Below are positions 5,658 to 13,360 of a DNA stretch of 14,154 nucleotides, one piece after another. The notes under the pieces are model-generated. The model was not told where the DNA came from, searched no databases, and saw only the letters and a program-made list of their open reading frames with translations. This DNA is from Methanomicrobia archaeon. Lineage in GTDB: Archaea; Methanobacteriota_B; Thermococci; Methanofastidiosales; NM3. The stretch is from contig DSAJ01000152.1 of the NCBI GenBank assembly GCA_011372835.1, positions 1 through 14,154 on the forward strand, in the 5' to 3' direction. The position numbers were made by a program, and so were the translations under genes. The stretch's first letter is position 1, and every line of letters begins with the position of its first letter.

Positions 5658-7280
5658 GTGAGTGAATTGTTTTGGGCAGACAAATCGGCACAGCAGATCA
5701 TAGACCAGGACCCCTCTCGGGATATGTACGTGACCGAGTGCGGTCTTGGCGCATCGGGCATACCTCACGTGGGGAGCCTGGGTGACGGCATACGCTCGTA
5801 TGTCGTATCGCTTGCGCTCAAGGAGAAGGGCAATGATGCGCTCTTCCAGGCATACTCGGACGATCGTGACGGGTTGCGTAAGATCCCCTACGGATTCCCG
5901 TCCGAGCTCAAGGAGTACGTCGGCAATCCCGTCTCACATATCCCCGACCCCTTCGGATGCCATGACTCCTTTGGTCACCACATCTCATCACTGCTCACCG
6001 ATGCATTCGACACGATGGGCATCGAATACCGTTTCCAGTCGAGCGACGAGGCGTACAAGGCAGGTACACTCGACAAAGAGATAGCCTTGCTCCTTGAGCG
6101 GCATAAGGAAGCGGGAACCATCATCCGCAATGTCACGGGCCAGGAGAAGTACCTGACACAGTATCCCTACTTCGCCATTTGCGAGGAATGCGGAAAGATC
6201 TACACGACGCGCGTTACCGACTTCGACTCAGAAGCGGAGATCGTCTCGTACGTCTGTGACGGAGAGTTCGTAGGAAAGGATTCAACGACAAACGAGGACA
6301 TCGTGGTGAAGGGGTGCGGCGCCAGAGGCACGACGCACATCAGGAACGGCAAGTTGGCCTGGAAGGTCGAGTTCGCCGCACGATGGCGTGCGTTTGATAT
6401 CGCGTTCGAGGCATTCGGGAAGGACATCCTCGAATCGGTGAAGGTGAACGACGCGATATGCGAGCAGCTGCTCTCCTACACACCACCCGTCCATGCGTTC
6501 TACGAACTCTTCGTCGAACGCGGCGGCGGCAAGATCTCGAAGTCCAAGGGCAATGTATTCACGCCACAGCGATGGCTGCGCTACGGCGCTCCCGAGTCGC
6601 TCATCCTGCTCATGCTCAAGCGCCTCGCCTATGCACGCGTGGTCGACCTAGAGGAGATACCAAAGCTCATGGACGAGGTGAACTATCTCGAGGACGTCTA
6701 CTTCGGCAAGGTCAAGGTGAACAACGAAAAGGAACGCATGCACCTCCGGCGCCTCTACGAATATGTGAAGCTGCTTGACGTCCCGGAAACACCGTCACTG
6801 AGCATCCCCTACAGCGTCATCGCCAACATCGCATCGGTCATACCCTCGGATACGCCCAACAGGGATGAGATCATCATCAACATCCTCCAGAACTCGAAGA
6901 AGGCGCCGTCCTCGCTCTCCGAGGAACAGCGTGAGGACCTCATGACCATGATACGCTATGCCACCGAATGGACCAATGACGCAGGAGGACCCATGGCGCA
7001 CGAACCGCTCGAACTCACCGAGGCAGAGCGGGAGGCGCTGCTGCAACTCATCGATGTGCTTGGGGAGGGTATGGACGCAGAGGATATCCAAAACGCTGTG
7101 TTCACAACGGCGCAAGAACACGACCTCAAACCGGCCAAGTTCTTCAAGCTCCTCTACTACGTCCTCCTCGGCGTCCAGCGGGGTCCGCGTGCGGGCACGC
7201 TCATCAAGACGATTGGCGTACAAAGGGCGTGCCAGATCATCGAGCGGGAGATCGAGACGAGCCGTCAAGGAAGCTCTTGA
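5658..7280 (+). CDS. lysS: Lysyl-tRNA synthetase, class I
   Basis: Charges tRNA-Lys with lysine in the cytoplasm. It is the class I (Rossmann-fold) type found in most archaea and some bacteria, unrelated to the common class II enzyme. At 540 residues it has the normal length. The HIGH-type motif is GASGIPHVGS (31-40), and the KMSKS-type motif is KISKS (292-296) followed by KGN. Cysteines at about 175, 178, 200 and 220 (CEEC...C...C) could bind zinc. The start is GTG 5658, with AAGGTGAT just upstream and the family's usual N-terminus right after it. The in-frame TTG at 5610 lies at the TATA box and is rejected. The last 44 bases overlap the convergent MBL gene. Confidence 0.96.
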   Translation: MSELFWADKSAQQIIDQDPSRDMYVTECGLGASGIPHVGSLGDGIRSYVVSLALKEKGNDALFQAYSDDRDGLRKIPYGFPSELKEYVGNPVSHIPDPFGCHDSFGHHISSLLTDAFDTMGIEYRFQSSDEAYKAGTLDKEIALLLERHKEAGTIIRNVTGQEKYLTQYPYFAICEECGKIYTTRVTDFDSEAEIVSYVCDGEFVGKDSTTNEDIVVKGCGARGTTHIRNGKLAWKVEFAARWRAFDIAFEAFGKDILESVKVNDAICEQLLSYTPPVHAFYELFVERGGGKISKSKGNVFTPQRWLRYGAPESLILLMLKRLAYARVVDLEEIPKLMDEVNYLEDVYFGKVKVNNEKERMHLRRLYEYVKLLDVPETPSLSIPYSVIANIASVIPSDTPNRDEIIINILQNSKKAPSSLSEEQREDLMTMIRYATEWTNDAGGPMAHEPLELTEAEREALLQLIDVLGEGMDAEDIQNAVFTTAQEHDLKPAKFFKLLYYVLLGVQRGPRAGTLIKTIGVQRACQIIEREIETSRQGSS

Positions 7281-8043
7281 TCAGATTCAACTTTGAGAAT
7301 CGTCCGCGCGAGAGGTAAGCGATGGGCTCTTCCCTCCCGAGGACGTCGTCGCGTATTTCCTCCGGTCGCATGCCGTCTTCTGACAGGTCGAGGACGTGGC
7401 GACCAAGCGCCTCGAGCCGGGCATGCTTGTACACGATCGTCTCATGCGGATCGGTAAACGGCTCGCCATGGCCCGGAAAGAGCGTGTCGATGCGCAGCCG
7501 CGATATGCGTTTCAGGGACTCGATCGCCTCCCAGATGCGCACCTCGGAGCTCACCCATGTCGTCGTGGCGTGCAGCACGAGGTCGCCAGAGAAGAGATGG
7601 CGGCGTGAAGGCTGGTAGTAACACGTATGGTCCGCGCAGTGGCCTGGCGTGTGAAGCGGTTCGAGCACACCATCGGTCGTCTCGATGGGTCCTGAAAGTG
7701 GACGTGCGTCCACCGGGGGGGCACGCCCCACCTTGCACCACACGAGCAGGGGTGGCCGCTGGTGCGATGAGAGTGTCGCAATAGCGCGTTCGTCAGCATA
7801 CACCGGTGCGCCAAACGTCTCGGCGAACGCACGGGCGTTTCCCGCATGGTCGATGTGTGCATGGGTAAGGACGAGCGACGACGGCGCTGCAAGGTCGGAA
7901 AAATAGGAGATGTCCCCGTTCATGCCACTGTCGATCACCATGTCGCCTGTCGCATACACATTCGAGGAAAAAAGCGTGCGTCCAATGAACCGTTTAGTCG
8001 TGATGTATGAATATACTTCATCAAATTTTCGAATAGTCACCAT
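7237..8043 (-). CDS. Metallo-beta-lactamase-fold hydrolase
   Basis: A glyoxalase II-like/MBL-fold metallohydrolase of 268 residues, probably binding two zinc or iron ions. The metal ligands are all present: HAHIDH (61-66), His135 in HTPGH, Asp154 in FSGDLV and His192 in FPGHGEP. The C-terminal 60 or so residues look like the small winged-helix domain seen in LACTB2-like members. The physiological substrate cannot be told; thioester, lactone or RNA hydrolysis occur in the family. ATG 8043 is preferred, lying about 28 bases after a TATA box and so nearly leaderless; the ATG at 8067 would fall in the promoter. Its 3' end runs 44 bases into lysS from the other side, and it diverges from the PckA-family gene. 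Confidence 0.92.
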   Translation of the reverse strand: MVTIRKFDEVYSYITTKRFIGRTLFSSNVYATGDMVIDSGMNGDISYFSDLAAPSSLVLTHAHIDHAGNARAFAETFGAPVYADERAIATLSSHQRPPLLVWCKVGRAPPVDARPLSGPIETTDGVLEPLHTPGHCADHTCYYQPSRRHLFSGDLVLHATTTWVSSEVRIWEAIESLKRISRLRIDTLFPGHGEPFTDPHETIVYKHARLEALGRHVLDLSEDGMRPEEIRDDVLGREEPIAYLSRGRFSKLNLIKSFLDGSSRSPAR

Positions 8044-8067
8044 TTCCCACGAATTAAGACAAAACAC

Positions 8068-8076
8068 TATATAAAA
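8068..8076 (-). promoter_or_regulatory. TATA box of the MBL-fold hydrolase gene
   Basis: TTTTATATA on the minus strand, centred about 28 bases before ATG 8043. It forms one arm of an inverted repeat with the pckA promoter. Confidence 0.65.
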
Positions 8077-8096
8077 GTTACCAAGTTAACTATAAA

Positions 8097-8106
8097 CTTT
8101 ATATAG
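8097..8106 (+). promoter_or_regulatory. TATA box of the PckA-family gene
   Basis: CTTTATATAG. Transcription would start near 8128, downstream of the GTG at 8112, leaving a leader of about 32 bases with the Shine-Dalgarno-like GGAGAG (8149-8154) before ATG 8160. Confidence 0.65.
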
Positions 8107-8159
8107 GCCCTGTGCAACACACCACATACTCAGATCACAGCAGATTATGGAGAGATACT

Positions 8160-9926
8160 ATGAGAGAAGTAATACGAAATCCAGATGATGCATACTTCGT
8201 AGATACGTTGTCACCATACTATATCAAGACAAAGGACGGTCAATACCTCTTTGCTTCCTCGCAACCGGGTCGGCGTCCCGACCGTGCGTTTTACATGGTG
8301 CCCGAGGGGTACAAGCTGGGCTATGGCCAGAACTCGTTCCCCAAAGACGTGGGCCATGTCGTCTACAGGGTCGCCATGGAATACCTCGAGAAGACCGACG
8401 TGATCGTGCAGGACGCGATACAGGGCGAGGACCCCTACACGACCGGCATACAGATCACGACGAGCATCGACTGCACCCAATCCGCCTACATACCGTGGAT
8501 CGGCAAGCACATGGTCTACCCCCATGACGGAAAGACAAAGCTCTCATGCTTCAACTACATCATACCCGAGGAACTGCCTTCGGAGTATGTGGAGCGCATC
8601 AGGGAAGTATGGCCAGAGTACGACCCCAGTGTGCCGCTCACACTCTACGACCTCACAGGGATTGACAAGGACATACGAAAGGTCCTCTCGCTGAAGGTGG
8701 ACTACTTCGGGGGTGCCTACAAGAAACCAAACCTCACGCTCGTATGGAACAGGGGGGAGTCAGACGGCCTCATATCGTACCACGGCGGCTGCACCCAGCA
8801 CCGCATCATCAAGGGGCTTAGCGGCACGGGGAAGACAACGCTCTCCGTCGGGCCAGAGCTCGAGCAGGACGACGCGCTCCTTGGCAAGATAATCTACGAC
8901 GACGACACGGCACAAAAGATCGACATCATCGGCCTCGAGGCGGCAAGCTTTGCCAAGTCTGAGGGTCTTGGTCCCGGCAGTCCCGAGTGGGCGGGCCTCA
9001 TGCGTGCGCATGAGAGCTACGTCATTGCGATGAACATCGACTGTGAGAACGTCTACTATACCGAGATCGAGGAGGGTCCCTACACGATAAAGGTCCCCCG
9101 CGTCGAGGAGGGCAAGGAGGCTGGCTCGCTGCTCACCAACGAGTATGAACGATCCGGCACGCGAAACGGCCGGTTCATCTTCGACTTCTCAGCGCTCAAT
9201 TCCGAGTGGAACACGAAGAAGAAGACGCTCAAGCGAGAGGCGCTCGTATTCAAGCGATTCAACACGATGGAGCCGCTCTTCAGGGTCATCGACCCCCGCA
9301 TGGCAGTGGCGCTCGACAGTGCGTGCGAATCGATCATCACATCCGCTGTCTCCGGCAAGAAGGCAGGATCGAAGGTCCGCTCGTATGCGGCCACCGACTT
9401 CATGGCGCGCGAGCAGTCGCACCAGGCGCTGCTCAAGTGGAAGGTCTATGAGGACCTCGACCTCTCACTCGGCGGCGATCTCGTCTTCTTCATCATGAAC
9501 TCGGGCTACATGGGGCGCAACGACCTTGCAGGCAACACACGCTACGACGAAAATGGCAACCCAAAGGGGGAGAAGATACGCGTTGGCGACACGAAGCTGC
9601 TGCTTGACCTTGTTGACAACAACGCCATTGAGGAGTGGGTCAGGACCCCGCTTTTCGGATATCTCGTGCCACACCCGGAGGAGATCGAGGAAAAGCACGG
9701 GCTCGAGGGTTATACGACCAGATTCAACCTGCTCAACCACTATACGGCATCCGAGCTCATTGACTTCGCCAGGCAGGACATAGAGGAACGCACCACATTC
9801 CTCAGGTCACTCTTTGCCGGCCAAGAGGGCGAAGACGACCTCAGGCCGATAATCGAGTACTGGAACAACATCTCCCTGCCTGACAGGAAGACGATAGTGA
9901 AGTTCTACAAGCGCTACTACAAGTGA
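8160..9926 (+). CDS. pckA: PEP carboxykinase, PckA (ATP-type) family, divergent
   Basis: Predicted to interconvert oxaloacetate and phosphoenolpyruvate plus CO2 with a nucleotide, the first committed step of gluconeogenesis, in the cytoplasm. The 588 residues carry the diagnostic PckA P-loop GLSGTGKTT (219-227), GRRPDR (Arg38) in place of GRSPKD, a KK pair at 188-189, His208, Lys225, an Asp cluster YDDD (246-249) and IDPR with Arg380; these line up with E. coli PckA catalytic residues from memory. One difference is Phe183 where E. coli has an active-site Tyr (YGG to FGG). Sequence around these motifs is far from the bacterial enzyme, so it belongs to a distant archaeal branch. Start ATG 8160 follows from the TATA position and GGAGAG; GTG 8112 lies too near the TATA box to be transcribed. 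A hairpin terminator overlaps its stop. Confidence 0.88.
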   Translation: MREVIRNPDDAYFVDTLSPYYIKTKDGQYLFASSQPGRRPDRAFYMVPEGYKLGYGQNSFPKDVGHVVYRVAMEYLEKTDVIVQDAIQGEDPYTTGIQITTSIDCTQSAYIPWIGKHMVYPHDGKTKLSCFNYIIPEELPSEYVERIREVWPEYDPSVPLTLYDLTGIDKDIRKVLSLKVDYFGGAYKKPNLTLVWNRGESDGLISYHGGCTQHRIIKGLSGTGKTTLSVGPELEQDDALLGKIIYDDDTAQKIDIIGLEAASFAKSEGLGPGSPEWAGLMRAHESYVIAMNIDCENVYYTEIEEGPYTIKVPRVEEGKEAGSLLTNEYERSGTRNGRFIFDFSALNSEWNTKKKTLKREALVFKRFNTMEPLFRVIDPRMAVALDSACESIITSAVSGKKAGSKVRSYAATDFMAREQSHQALLKWKVYEDLDLSLGGDLVFFIMNSGYMGRNDLAGNTRYDENGNPKGEKIRVGDTKLLLDLVDNNAIEEWVRTPLFGYLVPHPEEIEEKHGLEGYTTRFNLLNHYTASELIDFARQDIEERTTFLRSLFAGQEGEDDLRPIIEYWNNISLPDRKTIVKFYKRYYK

Positions 9927-9952
9927 TCCCTCGCGGGATCCCCTTTTCTTTT
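9925..9952 (+). terminator. Hairpin plus T-tract terminator of pckA
   Basis: GATCCC-TCGC-GGGATC (9925-9940) is a perfect 6-bp stem with a 4-base loop that starts within the pckA stop codon. CCCTTTTCTTTT follows. It resembles a bacterial intrinsic terminator, and the T-tract alone would suit archaeal termination. Confidence 0.75.
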
Positions 9953-10911
9953 CATCCACGCGCTACCAACATCATCAGGTAGAGCAGGTAGAACACGAGG
10001 AGGATAAGTCCCTTGGGCCTGTCGATCGACTCCTCGCGCCCAACGTGCGACATGACTAGAAGCACCGACGTTGCGATGATGACAAGACCCATGTCCACGA
10101 AAAGCGACGTTTCAAGGTGTATGGGCGTGATGACGCCCGTGAATCCAAGTACCCATAGGATATTGAAGATGTTCGACCCGACGACGTTGCCTATGGCAAT
10201 GTCGGTGTTGCGCTTATACGCCGCCACAAGCGATGTGGCAAGCTCTGGAAGCGATGTGCCAAACGCCACGATGGTCGAGCTGATGAGTATCTCGGAAAGG
10301 CCGTACTGTGTGGCAAGCGATACCGCATTGTCCACTATGAGCACGCCCCCATAGTAGAGACCGACGAGCCCAGCTGCAAGGTAGATCGCTGCCTTCCTTT
10401 GAGTGATGTATTCCTCCACCTCTAGCTCATCGATGACCCCTTCCCTGCTCCGCGCCAGCACGCCGACGAGGAATATGACAAACGCCGACAACAACATGAT
10501 GCCCTCGATGCGCCCGATGCAAAGGTCGCACCTGTCGAAAAAGTACGACGTTCCTGCCAGGACGATAAGGAGTACGGCAGAAAAGAGCGCAAGGGGGATG
10601 TCGCGCTTCTTTGCAGAGTAATTGACCTCCATGGGCAAAACGAGCGATGTGAGACCGACGATGAGGAGGATGTTTGCCATGTTGCTGCCAAGAATGTTTC
10701 CCACGCCGATGTCGGTCGACCCCTCTATCGCGGATATGACGTTGACGACGAACTCGGGCATCGACGTGCCTAGCGCGACGACGGTGAGGCCTATGACGAA
10801 GTATGAAACGCCAAAGGAGCGTGCTACAAACGACGCCCCTTTTACGAGATAGTCGGCTCCCTTGACGAGGAGGATGAATCCGATGGCTATGAGGGCAAGC
10901 TCGACCAGCAT
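9952..10911 (-). CDS. CaCA-family Na+/Ca2+ exchanger (YrbG-like)
   Basis: Cation antiporter of the cytoplasmic membrane, exchanging Na+ (or H+) for Ca2+; the ion preference is inferred from family. The 319 residues show two homologous halves of about five helices each. The two alpha-repeats are clear: GTSMPE (48-53) with GNILGSN (71-77), and GTSLPE (218-223) with GNVVGSN (241-247), carrying the acidic and polar residues that bind the ions. Between the halves is a charged loop (SREGVIDELEVEEY) of the usual position. ATG 10911 is chosen because AAGGAGTTGAT, a near-perfect Shine-Dalgarno, lies 3-4 bases upstream. The ATG at 10941 is closer to the promoter and has no such site. It converges with pckA and diverges from the unknown membrane protein gene. 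Confidence 0.94.
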   Translation of the reverse strand: MLVELALIAIGFILLVKGADYLVKGASFVARSFGVSYFVIGLTVVALGTSMPEFVVNVISAIEGSTDIGVGNILGSNMANILLIVGLTSLVLPMEVNYSAKKRDIPLALFSAVLLIVLAGTSYFFDRCDLCIGRIEGIMLLSAFVIFLVGVLARSREGVIDELEVEEYITQRKAAIYLAAGLVGLYYGGVLIVDNAVSLATQYGLSEILISSTIVAFGTSLPELATSLVAAYKRNTDIAIGNVVGSNIFNILWVLGFTGVITPIHLETSLFVDMGLVIIATSVLLVMSHVGREESIDRPKGLILLVFYLLYLMMLVARG

Positions 10912-10950
10912 GATATCAACTCCTTCAATGATGTGTCCCATATTTAATTG

Positions 10951-10958
10951 TTTTTAAG
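10951..10958 (-). promoter_or_regulatory. Probable TATA box of the CaCA exchanger gene
   Basis: CTTAAAAA on the minus strand would start transcription near 10928, leaving a short leader that keeps the Shine-Dalgarno intact. A second AT block, AATTAAATA (10949-10941), is an alternative but would place the start within the Shine-Dalgarno. Confidence 0.45.
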
Positions 10959-10972
10959 GGGAAAGGACGAGC

Positions 10973-10981
10973 ATTTTATAA
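10973..10981 (+). promoter_or_regulatory. TATA box of the unknown membrane protein gene
   Basis: ATTTTATAA, centred about 27 bases before ATG 11005, predicting a leaderless message that would run on into the AAC(3)-family gene. Confidence 0.65.
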
Positions 10982-11004
10982 AGATGTGGCAAATAGCGGT
11001 AGCG

Positions 11005-12534
11005 ATGCGAGAAAATCCCCTCAAGACACTCATGCAACGATTAGACTTTTCCGCGGGAACGTGGATCCCCATTGCACTTATCGCCATAGTGGCGATGCTT
11101 GCCTACTATGTGAGGCCGTGGTTTCACGGGCTCGTGATGGCGTTCTACAAATCGCCGCTCACACTCTTCCTCATCGCCATCATAGTCGTGCTATTCATCG
11201 CCTATACCCTCATCAAGGCACGTGCGCTGGAATGGCAATACAAGGACACGACCCGATTCAAGCGTTACCAGACCTACCTGTCGCTTGTCATGGTCATCGG
11301 CATCGTGGCTGTTGTCTGCATTATACCGCTGTATATGTACAGCGGATACTACATGGACCGTTCACTGTATGAGAACACCAACTACGTCGACATCGATGCG
11401 ATGCCTGAGACTGAGACCATTCGATTCCTGCCTCTCTCCATAGCACAGCGCTACTCTCTTGATGTGTTCGCCGACCCGCAGTACACGCTTGGCGACGGCG
11501 ATCTCGTCAAGGAGCAAGAGCGCCTCTACTGGAAGTTCCCGATCGTCCCCGAGGGAGCGCTCCTCTACTACACGAAGAAACCCCAAGGCGTCATCTCCGT
11601 GGCCGCCGACACGAGCGCCAAGGAGACCACCGCCACGATGGAGGAGATGGAAATTGGTGAGAACATTGGCATCACCGACAACATCTCGTGGAGGATATAC
11701 AAGGAGGACATGTTCTGCGACATCGCTGACGTATATTATCAGGACGACCTCATCATCGTGTCGGTCATCAAGTACAATTTCAAGCTCATCGGGCGGTATC
11801 CCTACTTCGGTGGCGTCTACACGATCGACTTTGATGGAAACGTCACATACTATTCACCCGAAGAGGCTGCAGAGCAACCGTGGGGCAACAGGGTATATCC
11901 TGAATCGCTCGCCCGCAAGCAAGTAGAGGTCGTCAACACAAAAAACGGGCTGCTCAACATGTGGGTCTATCACGAGGAGATGCTCGAGATACAGGACGTT
12001 TACAGTGGAGGCAATCAGCAGCCTTTCATGCTCGACACGGATGAGGGTCTCGTGTGGATGACCGCCGTGGAGCCCAGGGGAAAGAGCTACGGACTCTACA
12101 GGATCTTCTTCCAGGACGCCATGACAGGAGACATTTACACGTATAGCATCTCGGGCGACAGCCTCACCGGCCCCCGCTACTCGGTCGACTATGTGAAAAA
12201 GACATTTCCCAACTTCGACTGGAACTCGTTTTTCATATCGGAACCGAGGCCCATCATCAAGGAAGGGACGCTCTACTGGCTCGTCTCGGTCGTGCATGCC
12301 GATTCCGCCGGAGTGACGAAGCAGTGCGTCGTCAACGCAAAGACGAGCGATGTCATCGCCTTCGATACCGACCAGCAGGTCAGGGAATTCTTCAGGGGAG
12401 AGCAGACCGCACCGCCAACACCGCCAGATGACCAGACCATAGAGCAGATACGCCAGAAGATAGACGAGGTCGAATCGCTGCTCGATGAGCTCAAGTCGCT
12501 CCTGGAGCAACTGGAATCAGAGGAGAATGGATGA
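11005..12534 (+). CDS. Membrane-anchored protein of unknown function
   Basis: I do not recognise this 509-residue protein. Three hydrophobic helices stand near the N-terminus (about 20-38, 50-70 and 92-113). The loop between the second and third is rich in Arg and Lys, so the N-terminus and that loop should be inside and the large region from about 114 outside the membrane. The outer part has many aromatic residues and repeated short phrases, such as VYTIDFDGNVTYYS, IYTYSISGDSLTG and CVVNAKTSDVIAF. These are spaced like strand-turn-strand units and loosely recall PepSY-type repeats, though not enough to assign. Two Cys could form a disulfide. A Pro/Thr linker (PPTPP) leads to a C-terminal heptad-like coiled coil (about 476-505). 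ATG 11005 is the leaderless start predicted from the TATA box. The AAC(3)-family start follows its stop by one base, or overlaps it if ATG 12527 is used, implying one operon. Confidence 0.85.
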   Translation: MRENPLKTLMQRLDFSAGTWIPIALIAIVAMLAYYVRPWFHGLVMAFYKSPLTLFLIAIIVVLFIAYTLIKARALEWQYKDTTRFKRYQTYLSLVMVIGIVAVVCIIPLYMYSGYYMDRSLYENTNYVDIDAMPETETIRFLPLSIAQRYSLDVFADPQYTLGDGDLVKEQERLYWKFPIVPEGALLYYTKKPQGVISVAADTSAKETTATMEEMEIGENIGITDNISWRIYKEDMFCDIADVYYQDDLIIVSVIKYNFKLIGRYPYFGGVYTIDFDGNVTYYSPEEAAEQPWGNRVYPESLARKQVEVVNTKNGLLNMWVYHEEMLEIQDVYSGGNQQPFMLDTDEGLVWMTAVEPRGKSYGLYRIFFQDAMTGDIYTYSISGDSLTGPRYSVDYVKKTFPNFDWNSFFISEPRPIIKEGTLYWLVSVVHADSAGVTKQCVVNAKTSDVIAFDTDQQVREFFRGEQTAPPTPPDDQTIEQIRQKIDEVESLLDELKSLLEQLESEENG

Positions 12535-12535
12535 G

Positions 12536-13360
12536 ATGGGCGAACGGGACGTCATCGACCGCTTTCCGGATGCACCCATCACGCGTGAGAGAATGGTAAA
12601 CGACCTCATTGCTCTTGGCGTGAGGAAGGGGATGGTACTCCTTGTCCACTCGTCGCTTTCGACCATGGGGTGGGTCGCCGGGGGTCCTGTTGCCGTCATC
12701 GACGCCCTGCTCGAGACGGTGGGAGACAAAGGCACGATCATCATGCCCTCCATGTCGGGGGACTACTCAGATCCCTCGAGATGGCAAAATCCCCCCGTGC
12801 CGCCATCATGGTGGCAGCCCATCCGCGACCACACGCCGCCCTTTCGCCGCGACGTGACGCCCACGCGCGCCATGGGGAGGGTCGCCGAGACGTTTCGCAC
12901 ATGGCCCGGTGCAGTGCGCTCAGGCCATCCGACGGATTCGTTCGTGGCCGTGGGGCACTTGGCCGAGCACCTCATGGAGGGACATCCGCTTTCATACAGC
13001 TTCGGAGAGGGATCGCCCCTCTCCAAGATGTGTGATGAAGGGGGATACAGCCTGCTCATAGGCACGCTGCGCAACACCATACTCCACCTGGTAGAGGCAC
13101 GTGCGCCCATCGAGAAGAAGGTCGTCCCTCGTGGCAGTCCGGTCCTCGAACACGGTGAGCGCATATGGAAGGAGTACGAGGACTATGATGACCATTCAGA
13201 AATCTTCCCCTCGATACTCTCCGATTACGTGGAACATGGCCATGGCATCACGGGGAAGGTGGGAAACGCCGAGTCATACCTGTTCGAACAACGAGGACTT
13301 GTCGACTTTGGCATCGATTGGTTCATGCGTCGATACAACGATAGCACGAGCCAGCAATAG
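12536..13360 (+). CDS. AAC(3)-family (Antibiotic_NAT/YokD-like) N-acetyltransferase
   Basis: Member of the family named after aminoglycoside 3-N-acetyltransferases, which move acetyl from acetyl-CoA to an amine. Many chromosomal members have unknown natural substrates, and nothing here shows antibiotic resistance. The 274 residues contain the N-terminal LVHSSLSTMGWVAGG (36-50), the Gly-rich turn of the acetyl-CoA site, IIMPSMSGDYSDP, the catalytic-region HPTDSF (131-136), FGEGSPL and NTILHLVE (180-187). ATG 12536 is chosen for its spacing of about 10 bases from GGAG (12522-12525); ATG 12527 is three residues longer but only one base from that motif. It directly follows the unknown membrane protein gene and has no promoter of its own, so it is co-transcribed. 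It could act on a cell-surface or secreted amine linked to that protein, which is speculation. Confidence 0.9.
   Translation: MGERDVIDRFPDAPITRERMVNDLIALGVRKGMVLLVHSSLSTMGWVAGGPVAVIDALLETVGDKGTIIMPSMSGDYSDPSRWQNPPVPPSWWQPIRDHTPPFRRDVTPTRAMGRVAETFRTWPGAVRSGHPTDSFVAVGHLAEHLMEGHPLSYSFGEGSPLSKMCDEGGYSLLIGTLRNTILHLVEARAPIEKKVVPRGSPVLEHGERIWKEYEDYDDHSEIFPSILSDYVEHGHGITGKVGNAESYLFEQRGLVDFGIDWFMRRYNDSTSQQ

Larger units (their letters stand above)
8067..8106. promoter_or_regulatory. Symmetric divergent promoter (inverted repeat)
   Basis: CTATATAAAAGTT (8067-8079) is the inverted copy of AACTTTATATAG (8095-8106), apart from one extra A. The palindrome GTTAAC (8085-8090) lies almost exactly at the centre. 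Each arm carries the TATA box of one of the two divergent genes. A shared regulator sitting at the centre could control both; this is inference. Confidence 0.6.

Noticed and set aside
8112..8159. GTG 8112 as the start of the PckA-family gene.
   Set aside because: It is only about 10 bases from the TATA box centre and so upstream of the expected transcript start.
12536..13360. Antibiotic-resistance gene.
   Set aside because: The family name comes from aminoglycoside enzymes, but many chromosomal relatives have other or unknown substrates, and there is no mobile-element context.
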